Positions 49,159-57,529 of a DNA stretch of 64,000 bases are shown in pieces. The notes under the pieces were generated by a model, which was given only the letters and a program-made list of their open reading frames with translations, searched no databases and was not told where the DNA came from. The DNA is taken from positions 10,637 to 74,636 of the forward strand of contig CALEJT010000091.1 of the NCBI GenBank assembly GCA_937898685.1, in the 5' to 3' direction. Source of the stretch: an uncultured Gammaproteobacteria bacterium. Its GTDB lineage: Bacteria > Pseudomonadota > Gammaproteobacteria > Pseudomonadales > Pseudohongiellaceae. The translations under genes were made by a program, and so were the position numbers. The first letter of the stretch is position 1; every line of letters starts with the position of its first letter.

Positions 49159-52100
49159 ATGAGTTCTCACCCGGCGCTGTCTGCCTTCCATCCCGCCACT
49201 GCGCGTTGGTTCGAGCAAAGCCTTGGCGCACCCACCCCGCCCCAGGCCGAGGCCTGGCCGGCCATCATGGCAGGGCGCCACACTCTGATCGCCGCGCCGA
49301 CCGGCAGCGGTAAGACACTGGCTGCCTTTCTGGTAGAGATCGACCGCCTGATTCAGGAAGGGCTGGAGCCGGGCTGCTATCTGTCTTCGTGCAGTGTGCT
49401 CTACGTGTCTCCACTGAAGGCGCTCGGCAATGACATCCAGCGCAACCTGCAGGTGCCGCTGGAGGGCATCGGCAAGGAGCTCGCCGCGATGGGCCTGCCG
49501 CCAGTGCACATAAAGGTGGCGGTGCGCACGGGCGACACGCCGCAGGCCGAGCGCCAGGCCATGCTCAAGAATCCACCGCATATTCTGGTGACCACGCCAG
49601 AGTCGCTTTACTTGCTCCTCACCAGCAAGGGTGGACGCCAGCTCCTGAGCGGCGTGCGCAGTGTGATCCTCGATGAAATCCACGCCATGCTCGGCGACAA
49701 GCGTGGCTCGCATCTGTCGCTCTCGCTCGAACGCCTCGAGACGTTGGTCAAGCAGCCGCTGCAGCGCATCGGTCTTTCCGCCACACAGAAGCCGATTACG
49801 CGCGTGGCCGATTACCTGGTGGGGATGCGCAATCGTCAGAATGGCAAGGCCGATTGCGTGATCGTCGACACCGGCCATCGCCGCCAGCTCGACGTGCGCC
49901 TCGAAGTGCCGTCCTCACCGCTCTCCGCGCTGATGAGCAACGAAGTCTGGGCCGAGCTGTACCACCGCATCGAGCAGCTGATCCAGGAACACCGCACCAC
50001 GCTCATCTTCGTCAACACGCGCCGCCTCGCCGAACGCATGGCGCTGGCGCTCAGTGAACGCCTCGGCGCCGAGCACGTCAGCTCACATCACGGCAGCATG
50101 AGCAAGGAACATCGTTATGACGCCGAACAACGCCTGAAGTACGGCCAACTGAAAGTGTTGGTGGCCACGGCCTCGATGGAACTCGGCATCGACGTCGGTG
50201 CGGTCGAACTCGTCATCCAGATTTCTTCGCCGAAAGGCATCGCCGCCTTCCTGCAGCGCGTGGGTCGCAGCGGTCACTACGTCGGTGGTGTGCCGAAGGG
50301 CATTCTCTTTCCGCTCACGCGTGACGATCTGGTCGAGTGCACGGCCCTGCTCGACAGCATCCAGCGCGGCGAGCTCGATCAATTGGTGATTCCCGCCAAG
50401 CCGCTCGACATCCTCGCCCAGCAGATCGTGGCCGAGCTCGGCAGTCGCGAAGAGGAGGAAGGCGTGTCGGTCGATGCGTTGTGGCAGTGGGTCAGCCGCA
50501 GTTGGGTCTATCGCGATCTCGCGCGCGAGGAATTCGATGAACTCCTGCGCATGCTGAGCGAAGGCTATACCAGTCGTCGCGGCAGGTCGGGCGCCTGGCT
50601 GCATTTCGATCAGATCAATCAAAAACTGCGTCCACGCAAGGGCGCGCGTCTGGTGGCGCTCACCAACGGCGGCGCCATTCCCGACATGTTCGACTATCAG
50701 GTGGTGCTCGATCCCGATGACATCGTGGTCGGCACGCTCAATGAGGATTTCGCGCTCGAGAGTCTGCCCGGCGATGTCTTCACGCTCGGCAACCACAGCT
50801 GGCGCCTGCTCGGCATCAACGGTTTGAAAGTACGTGTGGCCGATGCGCATGGGCAGCCACCGAGCGTGCCGTTCTGGCTGGGTGAAGGGGCAGGGCGCAC
50901 GCGCGAACTGTCGGAATCGGTATCACGCCTGCGCACGACGCTCGCCGAGAAATTCGATATCTCTTTGCAAAGTGGCATCGACTGGTTGCAGGAGGAAATC
51001 GGTCTCGATTACGCCGCTGCCGAACAACTCGCTGCCTACCTTTATGTGGGGTACAAGGCGTTGGGCGTGATGCCTTCGCGCGCAACCCTGGTGATCGAGC
51101 GCTTCTTCGACGAAGTGGGCGACATGCACATCGTCTTGCATTCGCCCTTCGGCAGCCGCACCAACAAGGCCTGGGGACTCGCACTGCGCAAACGTTTCTG
51201 CCGCACCTTCAACTTCGAGCTACAGGCGGCAGCGAACGAAGACAGCATCGTGATCTCGCTCGGCTCGGTGCACAGCTTCGAATTGCAGGACGTCTTCCAC
51301 TATCTCAATAGCGCCAGCGTGCGCGAGGTGTTGGTGCAGGCACTGTTGGATGCGCCGATGTTCGAAGTGCGCTGGCGCTGGAATGTTACACGTGCGCTCG
51401 CTGTGCAGCGCAGCCGCGGAGGCAAGCGCGTGCCGCCGCAGTTCCAGCGCATGGCGGCGGAGGACTTCGTGGCGCAAGTGTTTCCGGATCAGATCGCCTG
51501 TCAGGAAAACCTCAGCGGGCCGCGCGAAATTCCCGATCATCCGCTCGTGCAGCAGACGATCAACGATTGCCTCACCGAAGCGATGGACATCGACGAGTTG
51601 CAAGCACTCGTGCGCGCGATCGAAAGGGGTGAGGTCAACCTGGTGGCGAAGGATCTGCGCGAACCGTCGCCCTTCGCACAGGAAATCCTCAACGCCCGTC
51701 CCTACGCTTTCCTCGACGACGCTCCCTTCGAAGAACGCCGCACGATTGCCGTGCGCAATCGTAGCTGGGTGGATCCGGCCGAAGTCAGCGATTTCAGTGC
51801 GCTCGATCCCGTTGCCATCGAACGGGTGCGTGACGAAGCCTGGCCCTGGATTCGCAGCAGCGAAGAACTGCATGAAGCCTTGTTGCTGCTCGGCTTCATG
51901 ACACTCGAGGAAATGCACGGCAACGACGAGCAGCCCGACAACTCCTTGTTCCTCGACAGCCTCGTGCGCGATGGGCGTGTGACGCGAGTCGTGCGTGGCA
52001 AACATCAGCTGTGGATCGCCAGCGAACGGTGGCCACTGTTCGCAGCACTGCCCGGTGGTTGGCAGTGCAGGTCGCAGGTGGCGTTGCCGCCGCATCTGCA

Positions 52101-53574
52101 AACGCCGGTCGACCCCGAAACTGCTTTGGTGGAACTGATGCGCGGTCGACTCGAAGCCTTGGGGCCAGTCACTGCACAAACGCTCGCTTCACCATTGGGT
52201 ATGACCAAGAGCGAAGTGATGCCGGCACTGCTCAAACTGGAAGCTGAAGGCTTTGCCTTCCAGGGCCAATACAGTCCGCTCGTCGGCCGCGCGCCGGACG
52301 ACAAGGAATGGTGCGAACGTCGTCTATTGCAGCGCATCCATCGCTACACACTCGATGCACATCGCGAGAGCATCAAGCCGGTGTCGCTGCAGGTCTACAT
52401 GCAGGCATTGTTCGAACTGCACGAGGTGCGTCCCCTCAGTGATGACATCCTCGTCGCCAACCCTGCCACGCAGGAAACACTGCGCCGCGTCTTGGCACAG
52501 CTCGATGGTTTCACCGCACCGGCGACTGCCTGGGAAGGTGACATCCTGCCCGCGCGTCTGCCGAACTATGATCCTGCCTGGCTCGACCAGCTCTGCATCA
52601 GCGGCCAGGTGTGTTGGGGACGTCTGCTGCAACCACGCGAAGGGGGTGGTGAAGGACGTAAGGCAGGGCCGGTGAAAGGCACGCCGCTCAACGTCGTGCA
52701 ACGTTCCAATCTCGATCTTTGGGAAGCCATCGGCGGTGCCGCTGCTGCAGCCGAAGGACTCAGTTCTTCCGCGCAATTGATACTGCAATTGCTGCAGCAG
52801 AAGGGCGCCAGTTTCTTCAACGATCTCTGCCGTTACAGCAGTCTCTTGCCGGCGCAGGCCGAGCAAGCCTTGGCGGAACTCGTCAGCGCGGGGCTCGTCA
52901 CCAGCGACAACTTCGTCGGTCTGCGTGCGCTGCTAACGCCGGACAGTCACAAACTTCGCGTGGGCCGTAACGAAAGACGTCGCGCCATCTACGGTATCGA
53001 AGATGCGGGACGTTGGTCGCTGTTGTCACACGGCCATGCGACGGAAGGCGACGAGCTCAACGAGGAACAGTTGCGCCGTCTCATTCAGGTCTACTGCAAA
53101 CGCTGGGGCGTGCTCACGCGCCGCGTGCTCGAAAACGAAAGCACCGCGCCACCGTGGCGCGTATTGCTGCGGCAACTGCGCGTGATGGAACTGCGTGGTG
53201 AAATCCGCGGCGGCCGTTTCATCAGCGGCATCGGTGGCGAACAGTTCGCGCTGCAGGACACCGTCACTCTGCTGCGCCGCAAGCACAAAGAGTGGAACGA
53301 GCAGCAAGAAAAGGCCGACCGCAAACCGGTACGTCACGTGATCAATGCCACCGATCCACTCAACCTGCTCGGCGTGCTGTTGCCTGATCGTCGCGTGCCG
53401 CATCTCAGCAACAATCGCATCCTGTTCGAAGACGGCCTGCCGATCGCCGTGCTGGAAAAGGACGAGGTCAGCTATCTGCGCAAGGTGCCGGAAAACGAGC
53501 AATGGGAGCTGCAACAACTCCTGCACAAACGTAGCTTCCCGCCGCGATTGCGTGCCTATCTCGGCAAGGTCTGA
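49159..53574 (+). CDS. lhr: Large ATP-dependent helicase Lhr
   Basis: A 1471-residue superfamily 2 helicase. The first 900 or so residues form the Lhr core: Walker A AAPTGSGKT (45-53), LDEIHAMLGDKRG, QRVGRSGHYVGG in motif VI, then winged-helix and Lhr-specific domains. The remaining 570 residues form the C-terminal extension found in long Lhr proteins, which in E. coli has uracil-DNA glycosylase activity. Known roles are in DNA repair. The ATG at 49159 gives the usual N terminus just before SLGAPTPPQAEAWPAI. It is transcribed alone, divergent from baeS. Confidence 0.95.
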   Translation: MSSHPALSAFHPATARWFEQSLGAPTPPQAEAWPAIMAGRHTLIAAPTGSGKTLAAFLVEIDRLIQEGLEPGCYLSSCSVLYVSPLKALGNDIQRNLQVPLEGIGKELAAMGLPPVHIKVAVRTGDTPQAERQAMLKNPPHILVTTPESLYLLLTSKGGRQLLSGVRSVILDEIHAMLGDKRGSHLSLSLERLETLVKQPLQRIGLSATQKPITRVADYLVGMRNRQNGKADCVIVDTGHRRQLDVRLEVPSSPLSALMSNEVWAELYHRIEQLIQEHRTTLIFVNTRRLAERMALALSERLGAEHVSSHHGSMSKEHRYDAEQRLKYGQLKVLVATASMELGIDVGAVELVIQISSPKGIAAFLQRVGRSGHYVGGVPKGILFPLTRDDLVECTALLDSIQRGELDQLVIPAKPLDILAQQIVAELGSREEEEGVSVDALWQWVSRSWVYRDLAREEFDELLRMLSEGYTSRRGRSGAWLHFDQINQKLRPRKGARLVALTNGGAIPDMFDYQVVLDPDDIVVGTLNEDFALESLPGDVFTLGNHSWRLLGINGLKVRVADAHGQPPSVPFWLGEGAGRTRELSESVSRLRTTLAEKFDISLQSGIDWLQEEIGLDYAAAEQLAAYLYVGYKALGVMPSRATLVIERFFDEVGDMHIVLHSPFGSRTNKAWGLALRKRFCRTFNFELQAAANEDSIVISLGSVHSFELQDVFHYLNSASVREVLVQALLDAPMFEVRWRWNVTRALAVQRSRGGKRVPPQFQRMAAEDFVAQVFPDQIACQENLSGPREIPDHPLVQQTINDCLTEAMDIDELQALVRAIERGEVNLVAKDLREPSPFAQEILNARPYAFLDDAPFEERRTIAVRNRSWVDPAEVSDFSALDPVAIERVRDEAWPWIRSSEELHEALLLLGFMTLEEMHGNDEQPDNSLFLDSLVRDGRVTRVVRGKHQLWIASERWPLFAALPGGWQCRSQVALPPHLQTPVDPETALVELMRGRLEALGPVTAQTLASPLGMTKSEVMPALLKLEAEGFAFQGQYSPLVGRAPDDKEWCERRLLQRIHRYTLDAHRESIKPVSLQVYMQALFELHEVRPLSDDILVANPATQETLRRVLAQLDGFTAPATAWEGDILPARLPNYDPAWLDQLCISGQVCWGRLLQPREGGGEGRKAGPVKGTPLNVVQRSNLDLWEAIGGAAAAAEGLSSSAQLILQLLQQKGASFFNDLCRYSSLLPAQAEQALAELVSAGLVTSDNFVGLRALLTPDSHKLRVGRNERRRAIYGIEDAGRWSLLSHGHATEGDELNEEQLRRLIQVYCKRWGVLTRRVLENESTAPPWRVLLRQLRVMELRGEIRGGRFISGIGGEQFALQDTVTLLRRKHKEWNEQQEKADRKPVRHVINATDPLNLLGVLLPDRRVPHLSNNRILFEDGLPIAVLEKDEVSYLRKVPENEQWELQQLLHKRSFPPRLRAYLGKV

Positions 53575-53908
53575 ACGCACTTGCGCCGTGCTGCGCTGCA
53601 GCGTGCTGGCCGGTGGCGTGAATGTCGGGTCTGCAACGAAGCCGTCGCCTTCAAGGAAGGCGCTGGACTTTTCATTCCATCTGAACAGTCCGCTGCCCAT
53701 GGTGCCGTGTCGATACAGCCCGGTACACGCCTGCCGATGGTGGGAGATCTCCAGGTGGTTTCTGGTGCCGCGTGCCCAAGTCCGTTAGAATCGCCGGCCG
53801 GGCTTACGGGACGCCCGCCTCGCGAAAGCAACAGCACCTGTCTTGAGGCAAGCATCGAGCTTGCATACCCTCCGGCCATGAGCGAGCAGGCCGACTTCAG
53901 GAGTCGGT
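53575..53908. other. 334-nt intergenic region after lhr
   Basis: An open frame from a TTG at 53581 has no family similarity and no ribosome-binding site, so it is not called. A TAGAAT -10-like hexamer (53786-53791) without a clear -35 may start the small-gene group. A short hairpin (GCAAGC/GCTTGC) lies near 53845. Nothing else was recognised. Confidence 0.5.
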
Positions 53909-54352
53909 ATGCATACCAAAATCGTTGTATCCAACGAAACCGCTGCACAATGCGTGCTGCGTCTGGCAAAGCAATTGCACCGCACCGCGGTGGAAGCCAA
54001 ACCGAGTGAGTCCCTGCCGATCTTGCGGCGCGTGCTCACCACCGAGACCTTGCGCGGTCTGACACTGCCAGAGCTATATCAGAAGCGCGACATGGTGCGA
54101 CGCAAGCACATCCTGCGCATGCTCGCGATCGAAGCAGGACGACGTTGTTGGGAAGACTATCGCGACGCGCTCGAAACCATGTCGATCGATCAGCTCACCG
54201 AGTTCGATCTCGTGCGTCGCCAACTGGGTTATCCGAATCTTTGGTTTGCATCGCGCGCGCAGGCAGAAGCCCATGTCGCCAAGCATGGCGGATGCATCGT
54301 AAACGTCGGCACGCAGGCCGTGGTGCTCGGGGACAAAGCGCACGCGGTGTAG
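53909..54352 (+). CDS. Conserved hypothetical protein
   Basis: A 147-residue soluble protein with no signal peptide or membrane segment. The N-terminal half is helical (SESLPILRRVLTTETLRGL, then RRKHILRMLAIEAGRRCWEDY). It resembles the small helical segment with a 'LA...G...W..Y' pattern found at the start of some glyoxalase-superfamily proteins. The C-terminal half (LGYPNLWFASRAQAEAHVAKHGG, then VNVGTQAVVLG) looks like a separate small domain. CAGGAG 6 nt before the ATG supports translation. Similar proteins seem to exist in related bacteria, but I cannot name a function. Confidence 0.65.
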   Translation: MHTKIVVSNETAAQCVLRLAKQLHRTAVEAKPSESLPILRRVLTTETLRGLTLPELYQKRDMVRRKHILRMLAIEAGRRCWEDYRDALETMSIDQLTEFDLVRRQLGYPNLWFASRAQAEAHVAKHGGCIVNVGTQAVVLGDKAHAV

Positions 54353-54381
54353 TTCGATTTCAATCGAGTGATGAACCAACC

Positions 54382-54861
54382 ATGTCGTTTCTAGCCAAGG
54401 AAGATTTTTTGACGGTGCTGGCCAGCACCCCGCTCGTGTCCATCGATCTCATCATTCGCAATGCGAACGACGCCATCCTCTTGGGACGGCGTCGCAACGA
54501 GCCCGCCAAGGACTATCTCTTCGTTCCTGGCGGTCGCATTCGCAAGGATGAGACCTTGGAAGAGGCCTTTGCGCGTCTGACGCAACACGAGCTCGGTCGG
54601 CGGTACACGATCGAAGCGGCGAAGCTCAAAGGCGCCTACACGCACAAGTACACCAACAATGCGCTCGGCGTGCCGGGCGTGAGCACACATTACGTCGTGC
54701 TCGGTTATGAGCTGTGCGTGGATGCAGAGGAACTCGATCTGTCGGAACAGCACACGGAGGTGCGTTGGCTCGCTTGGGATGAACTGCAGCGCGACCCCGA
54801 ATTGGCGCCTCAGGTGCATCCCAACGTGCTGCCATATTTTCCGCGCGCCGAAAGCGCGTAG
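54382..54861 (+). CDS. gmm: GDP-mannose mannosyl hydrolase (Nudix family)
   Basis: A 159-residue Nudix-fold hydrolase that splits GDP-mannose or GDP-glucose to GDP and the sugar. The start MSFLAKEDFLTVLASTPLVSID and the variant Nudix box (residues 50-72, GGRIRKDETLEEAFARLTQHE then LG) match E. coli Gmm, which lacks one standard Nudix glutamate. STHYVVLGYEL and EQHTEVRWL are also family blocks. In E. coli gmm lies inside the colanic acid/GDP-fucose cluster; here no sugar-nucleotide gene is nearby. The ATG at 54382 gives full-length similarity. Confidence 0.88.
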   Translation: MSFLAKEDFLTVLASTPLVSIDLIIRNANDAILLGRRRNEPAKDYLFVPGGRIRKDETLEEAFARLTQHELGRRYTIEAAKLKGAYTHKYTNNALGVPGVSTHYVVLGYELCVDAEELDLSEQHTEVRWLAWDELQRDPELAPQVHPNVLPYFPRAESA

Positions 54862-54891
54862 TGTCCAATCACTCCATTGCCGAGTAACGAT

Positions 54892-55176
54892 ATGAAAGGT
54901 CATCTCTACCGCATCACCGTCGAGCACCTGGAAGACAACAAGGGCAATCCGGTGCAGAAAGAGCCGCTGAGCTTCGAAGTGAAGAACCACGACGATCTTC
55001 ACGCGATCGTGGCAAGAGTGCAGCAGAAGGGACTCTTCGACGCCGACGAATCCGCGGCGCTCGCCATCGGACTCAAGCTCTTTCGCGAAGTCATGCTGCA
55101 CCATCGCGGCCATGAGTTATTCGAGAAGCTCGATCCGCACATGAGCGAGTTCATCAAGGACTTCAAGCAGCGCTGA
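54892..55176 (+). CDS. DUF3861 family protein
   Basis: A 94-residue cytosolic protein of unknown function. Family features are the start MKGHLYRITVEHLED, LSFEVKNHDDLHAIVARVQQKGLFDAD, ALAIGLKLFREVMLHHRGHELF and FIKDFK. The ATG at 54892 is chosen over 54877 because MKGH is the conserved N terminus. It follows gmm by 30 nt and precedes ynfA by 28 nt, so the three may share a transcript. Confidence 0.85.
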   Translation: MKGHLYRITVEHLEDNKGNPVQKEPLSFEVKNHDDLHAIVARVQQKGLFDADESAALAIGLKLFREVMLHHRGHELFEKLDPHMSEFIKDFKQR

Positions 55177-55204
55177 ACCGCAGACCGCAGCAAGGGAAAC
55201 AACC

Positions 55205-55537
55205 ATGTTCGCCCTCAAGACCCTGGCTCTGTTCTCGCTCACCGCGGTCGCGGAAATCCTCGGCTGCTATCTCGCCTATCTGTGGTTGCGTGAGGGCAAG
55301 AGCATTTGGCTCTTGCTACCGAGTGTTTTGAGTTTGATGGCTTTCGCCTGGCTCTTGTCCTTGCATCCCACCGCGGCAGGACGTGTCTATGCCGCATACG
55401 GTGGTGTCTACATCGGTGTGGCGATTCTGTGGCTTTGGTTGGTGGATGGTGTGCGTCCGACGAGTTGGGATCTGATCGGCTCCGCCGTGGCCTTGCTCGG
55501 CATGGCGCTGATCATGTTCGCGCCACGCGGCGCCTGA
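55205..55537 (+). CDS. ynfA: YnfA family small multi-spanning membrane protein
   Basis: A 110-residue protein with four predicted membrane helices (about residues 5-25, 33-52, 61-80, 89-106). YnfA signatures are TAVAEILGCYLAYLWLREGKS, HPTAAGRVYAAYGGVYI and RPTSWDLIGSAVALLGM. The family resembles small multidrug resistance transporters in size and topology, and E. coli-type homologues have been linked to drug efflux; the natural substrate is unclear. Confidence 0.92.
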   Translation: MFALKTLALFSLTAVAEILGCYLAYLWLREGKSIWLLLPSVLSLMAFAWLLSLHPTAAGRVYAAYGGVYIGVAILWLWLVDGVRPTSWDLIGSAVALLGMALIMFAPRGA

Positions 55538-55596
55538 GTTTTTACGATGCGCGCGCTGTAGTAAGCTCGCGACCTTTTCCAATGCAGTACTGATCC

Positions 55597-55911
55597 ATGA
55601 ACTTCTTTCCTCTCATCGCCTCGGCGGAGTTACACGATGGTTTCCGTCGCGTCTTCACTCTCGGCGGCAACGACTATCTTCTGGTGCAGCACGCGGGGCA
55701 GCGCTATCTCATCGAGAACGATTGCCCGCACGCCGCCTATCCCATGCACGAAGGGCAGATCGTCAACGAAAAGGAAATCCGCTGTCCGATGCACGGCTAT
55801 CTCTTCGATCTTTCCACCGGTGATTGCACCTATTACACCGAAGGCCCCTGCCGCGCGCTCAAGCGTTTCGATCTCGTGGAGCGGGATGGGCAGATTGGGA
55901 TCTTGCGCTGA
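55597..55911 (+). CDS. Rieske [2Fe-2S] ferredoxin-type protein
   Basis: A 104-residue soluble Rieske domain. The cluster ligands are C43 and H45 (NDCPHAAYPMHEG) and C63 and H66 (RCPMHGYLFDLSTG), with the usual 17-residue spacing. It has no membrane anchor or oxygenase domain, so it probably passes electrons to an unidentified partner. It is the last gene before a pair of REP-like repeats. Confidence 0.88.
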   Translation: MNFFPLIASAELHDGFRRVFTLGGNDYLLVQHAGQRYLIENDCPHAAYPMHEGQIVNEKEIRCPMHGYLFDLSTGDCTYYTEGPCRALKRFDLVERDGQIGILR

Positions 55912-55923
55912 ACATCTCGTGGA

Positions 55924-56024
55924 TTGGGCTGAGCCGAGAGGCGAAGCCCAACGAGCGATCGTGGATATGCTGTGATACGTCGAACATGCCATGCCGGGCT
56001 TCGCTGCGCGCAACCCAAGCTACC
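55924..56024. repeat. Inverted pair of REP-like palindromic elements
   Basis: At 55924-55951, TTGGGCT and AGCCCAA bracket a GC-rich centre. At 55993-56024 the minus strand reads GTAGCTTGGGTTG followed by GCGAAGCCC, the same element in the opposite orientation. The two share TTGGG(C/T)TG and GCGAAGCCC. Such head-to-head pairs just after genes resemble BIME/REP elements of gammaproteobacteria. No third copy was noticed in the window. Confidence 0.55.
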
Positions 56025-56067
56025 TTGAGACATGAGCTTCATCCTCCTCATGTAAATTTCCGACCGA

Positions 56068-56082
56068 ACCGAACGGTCCGTT
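56068..56082. promoter_or_regulatory. Palindromic site upstream of the DUF6152 fusion gene
   Basis: ACCGAACGGT (56068-56077) overlaps AACGGTCCGTT (56072-56082), two short palindromes sharing bases, about 140 nt upstream of the ATG at 56219. The pattern resembles TetR-family operators, but no TetR gene is in the window. Confidence 0.35.
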
Positions 56083-56218
56083 TTCTAGCATTCGTCGCTT
56101 CTGTCACGGCCAAAGGGGCTGACGGTGGCGCGTTTTCCGCTTAGTCTACGTCGCTATAACAAGAACCTGCCCGCAATGATGGGCGGTCGCCATAGCAACC
56201 GGTACTGAGGGGTACACC

Positions 56219-57388
56219 ATGAAGCTAGCTCATCCACGCGCAGAACTACTGCGCACCACGCTTGCCGCTGCTGTCATTGCAGTTTGTGTCGTACCGGCAG
56301 AAGCGCATCACGGTCCAGGTTTGTTTCAACTGCAGATCGATCGCGAATGGTCCGGCACGCTCACCGGGATGCATTTCGTGAATCCGCATTCCTACATGGA
56401 ACTGGAGGTGATCGGCGAAGACGGCAAACCGCTCGCCATGCGCTGCGAGATGCGCGCTGCCACCTTGATGCGTCGTTCGGGTTGGTCACCAGAGATGTTC
56501 GTCGTCGGCTCGCATGTGGAAATCAAGGGCCATCCTCATCGCGATGATCCCGGTGCCTGCTACATCGAAAGCTTCACCATCGGTGAAACCACCATCAAAC
56601 GTAATGATCAGCTTTCGGTCGCCGAGCCCACCGCGCCCAACGATCGTCCGCTGCGTCTGCCATCGGGTGAGCCGAACATCTCCGGCGATTGGGCGGTAGA
56701 GCAGTTGGTGCTCACCGTGTCACCCGAAGGCAGTCGTGACATGGTCCCGAAGAGCCTCATCAACGAGTACGCCTCGGGCGCGATGACGCTGCAGGAAATC
56801 CGTGCCCGCGATCCGCAGCCACGTGCCGTCTACACCGCGCGTGGTCAGGCCGAGGCCGATGCCTTCGAGATGTGGTCGGTGGAAGACAACCCGCGTCTGT
56901 CCTGCAAACCCACCAGCATCATCTACGACTGGACCTTCGACTGGCCGGTGAACCGCATCACGCAGACCACCACACCCGAAGGCGAACGTGTGATCGACAT
57001 CGACTATGGTCTGTACAGCTTCACGCGTCGCATCCATCTCGATCAGACGGAGCATCCTGCCGATCTGCAGCCGAGTTACGCAGGTCATTCGATCGGGCGT
57101 TGGGAAGGCGACACGTTGGTGGTGGACACCATCGGCTTCGAGCCCGGCGTGCTGTCGCCGCCCACCAAGCACAGCGATCAGTTGCACGTGGTCGAGCGCT
57201 TCACGCTCGATCCCAACACGATGTCGCTGCGTCGTGAGTACGTTGCCACCGATCCCGTCTATCTCGCCGAGCCCTATGCCGGTGCCGATACGGTGATGCT
57301 GTCGGAGGTTCCGTTCGAACGTCATCCCTGCGAAGAGTTGACGCCCGAGTTCCGCGCCGCGCAGGAAGCCGCCCGCGCTGCTCAGTGA
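56219..57388 (+). CDS. Two-domain secreted protein: DUF6152 fused to the GHS/WEGDTLVVDTIG domain
   Basis: A 389-residue exported protein. The signal peptide ends AEA at residue 29, directly before H30-H31, so the mature protein should start His-His. Residues 30-125 are DUF6152-like: FVNPH with H57, then RAATLMRRSGW and HVEIKGHPH. From residue 146 the second domain begins (RLPSGEPNISGDW), followed by C229, AGHSIGRWEGDTLVV (288-302), HSDQLHVVERF and a late cysteine (HPCEEL). It has a strong GAGGGG ribosome-binding site and its own terminator. The same two domains are separate adjacent genes at 42599-43864. The neighbours are metal transport and copper regulation genes. Confidence 0.82.
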   Translation: MKLAHPRAELLRTTLAAAVIAVCVVPAEAHHGPGLFQLQIDREWSGTLTGMHFVNPHSYMELEVIGEDGKPLAMRCEMRAATLMRRSGWSPEMFVVGSHVEIKGHPHRDDPGACYIESFTIGETTIKRNDQLSVAEPTAPNDRPLRLPSGEPNISGDWAVEQLVLTVSPEGSRDMVPKSLINEYASGAMTLQEIRARDPQPRAVYTARGQAEADAFEMWSVEDNPRLSCKPTSIIYDWTFDWPVNRITQTTTPEGERVIDIDYGLYSFTRRIHLDQTEHPADLQPSYAGHSIGRWEGDTLVVDTIGFEPGVLSPPTKHSDQLHVVERFTLDPNTMSLRREYVATDPVYLAEPYAGADTVMLSEVPFERHPCEELTPEFRAAQEAARAAQ

Positions 57389-57420
57389 GAACTCGTCGAT
57401 CGGTTCCAGCCGAGTTCGAG

Positions 57421-57445
57421 AAGACCACCTTCGGGTGGTCTTTTC
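57421..57445 (+). terminator. Rho-independent terminator of the DUF6152 fusion gene
   Basis: A 9-bp stem (AAGACCACC/GGTGGTCTT) with a UUCG tetraloop and following T residues, 33 nt after the stop codon. Confidence 0.9.
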
Positions 57446-57529
57446 ATTTGGGCACTGTGTCACGCTTTGACTCTTGGCAGGACCTGCGGCGCCGCTCATC
57501 ATCGGCCTCATCCCATTGCGAACCCGTCG

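Noticed and set aside
53581..54009. 142-codon TTG-initiated frame after lhr
   Set aside because: No ribosome-binding site, no conserved pattern, and it overlaps the better-supported gene at 53909.
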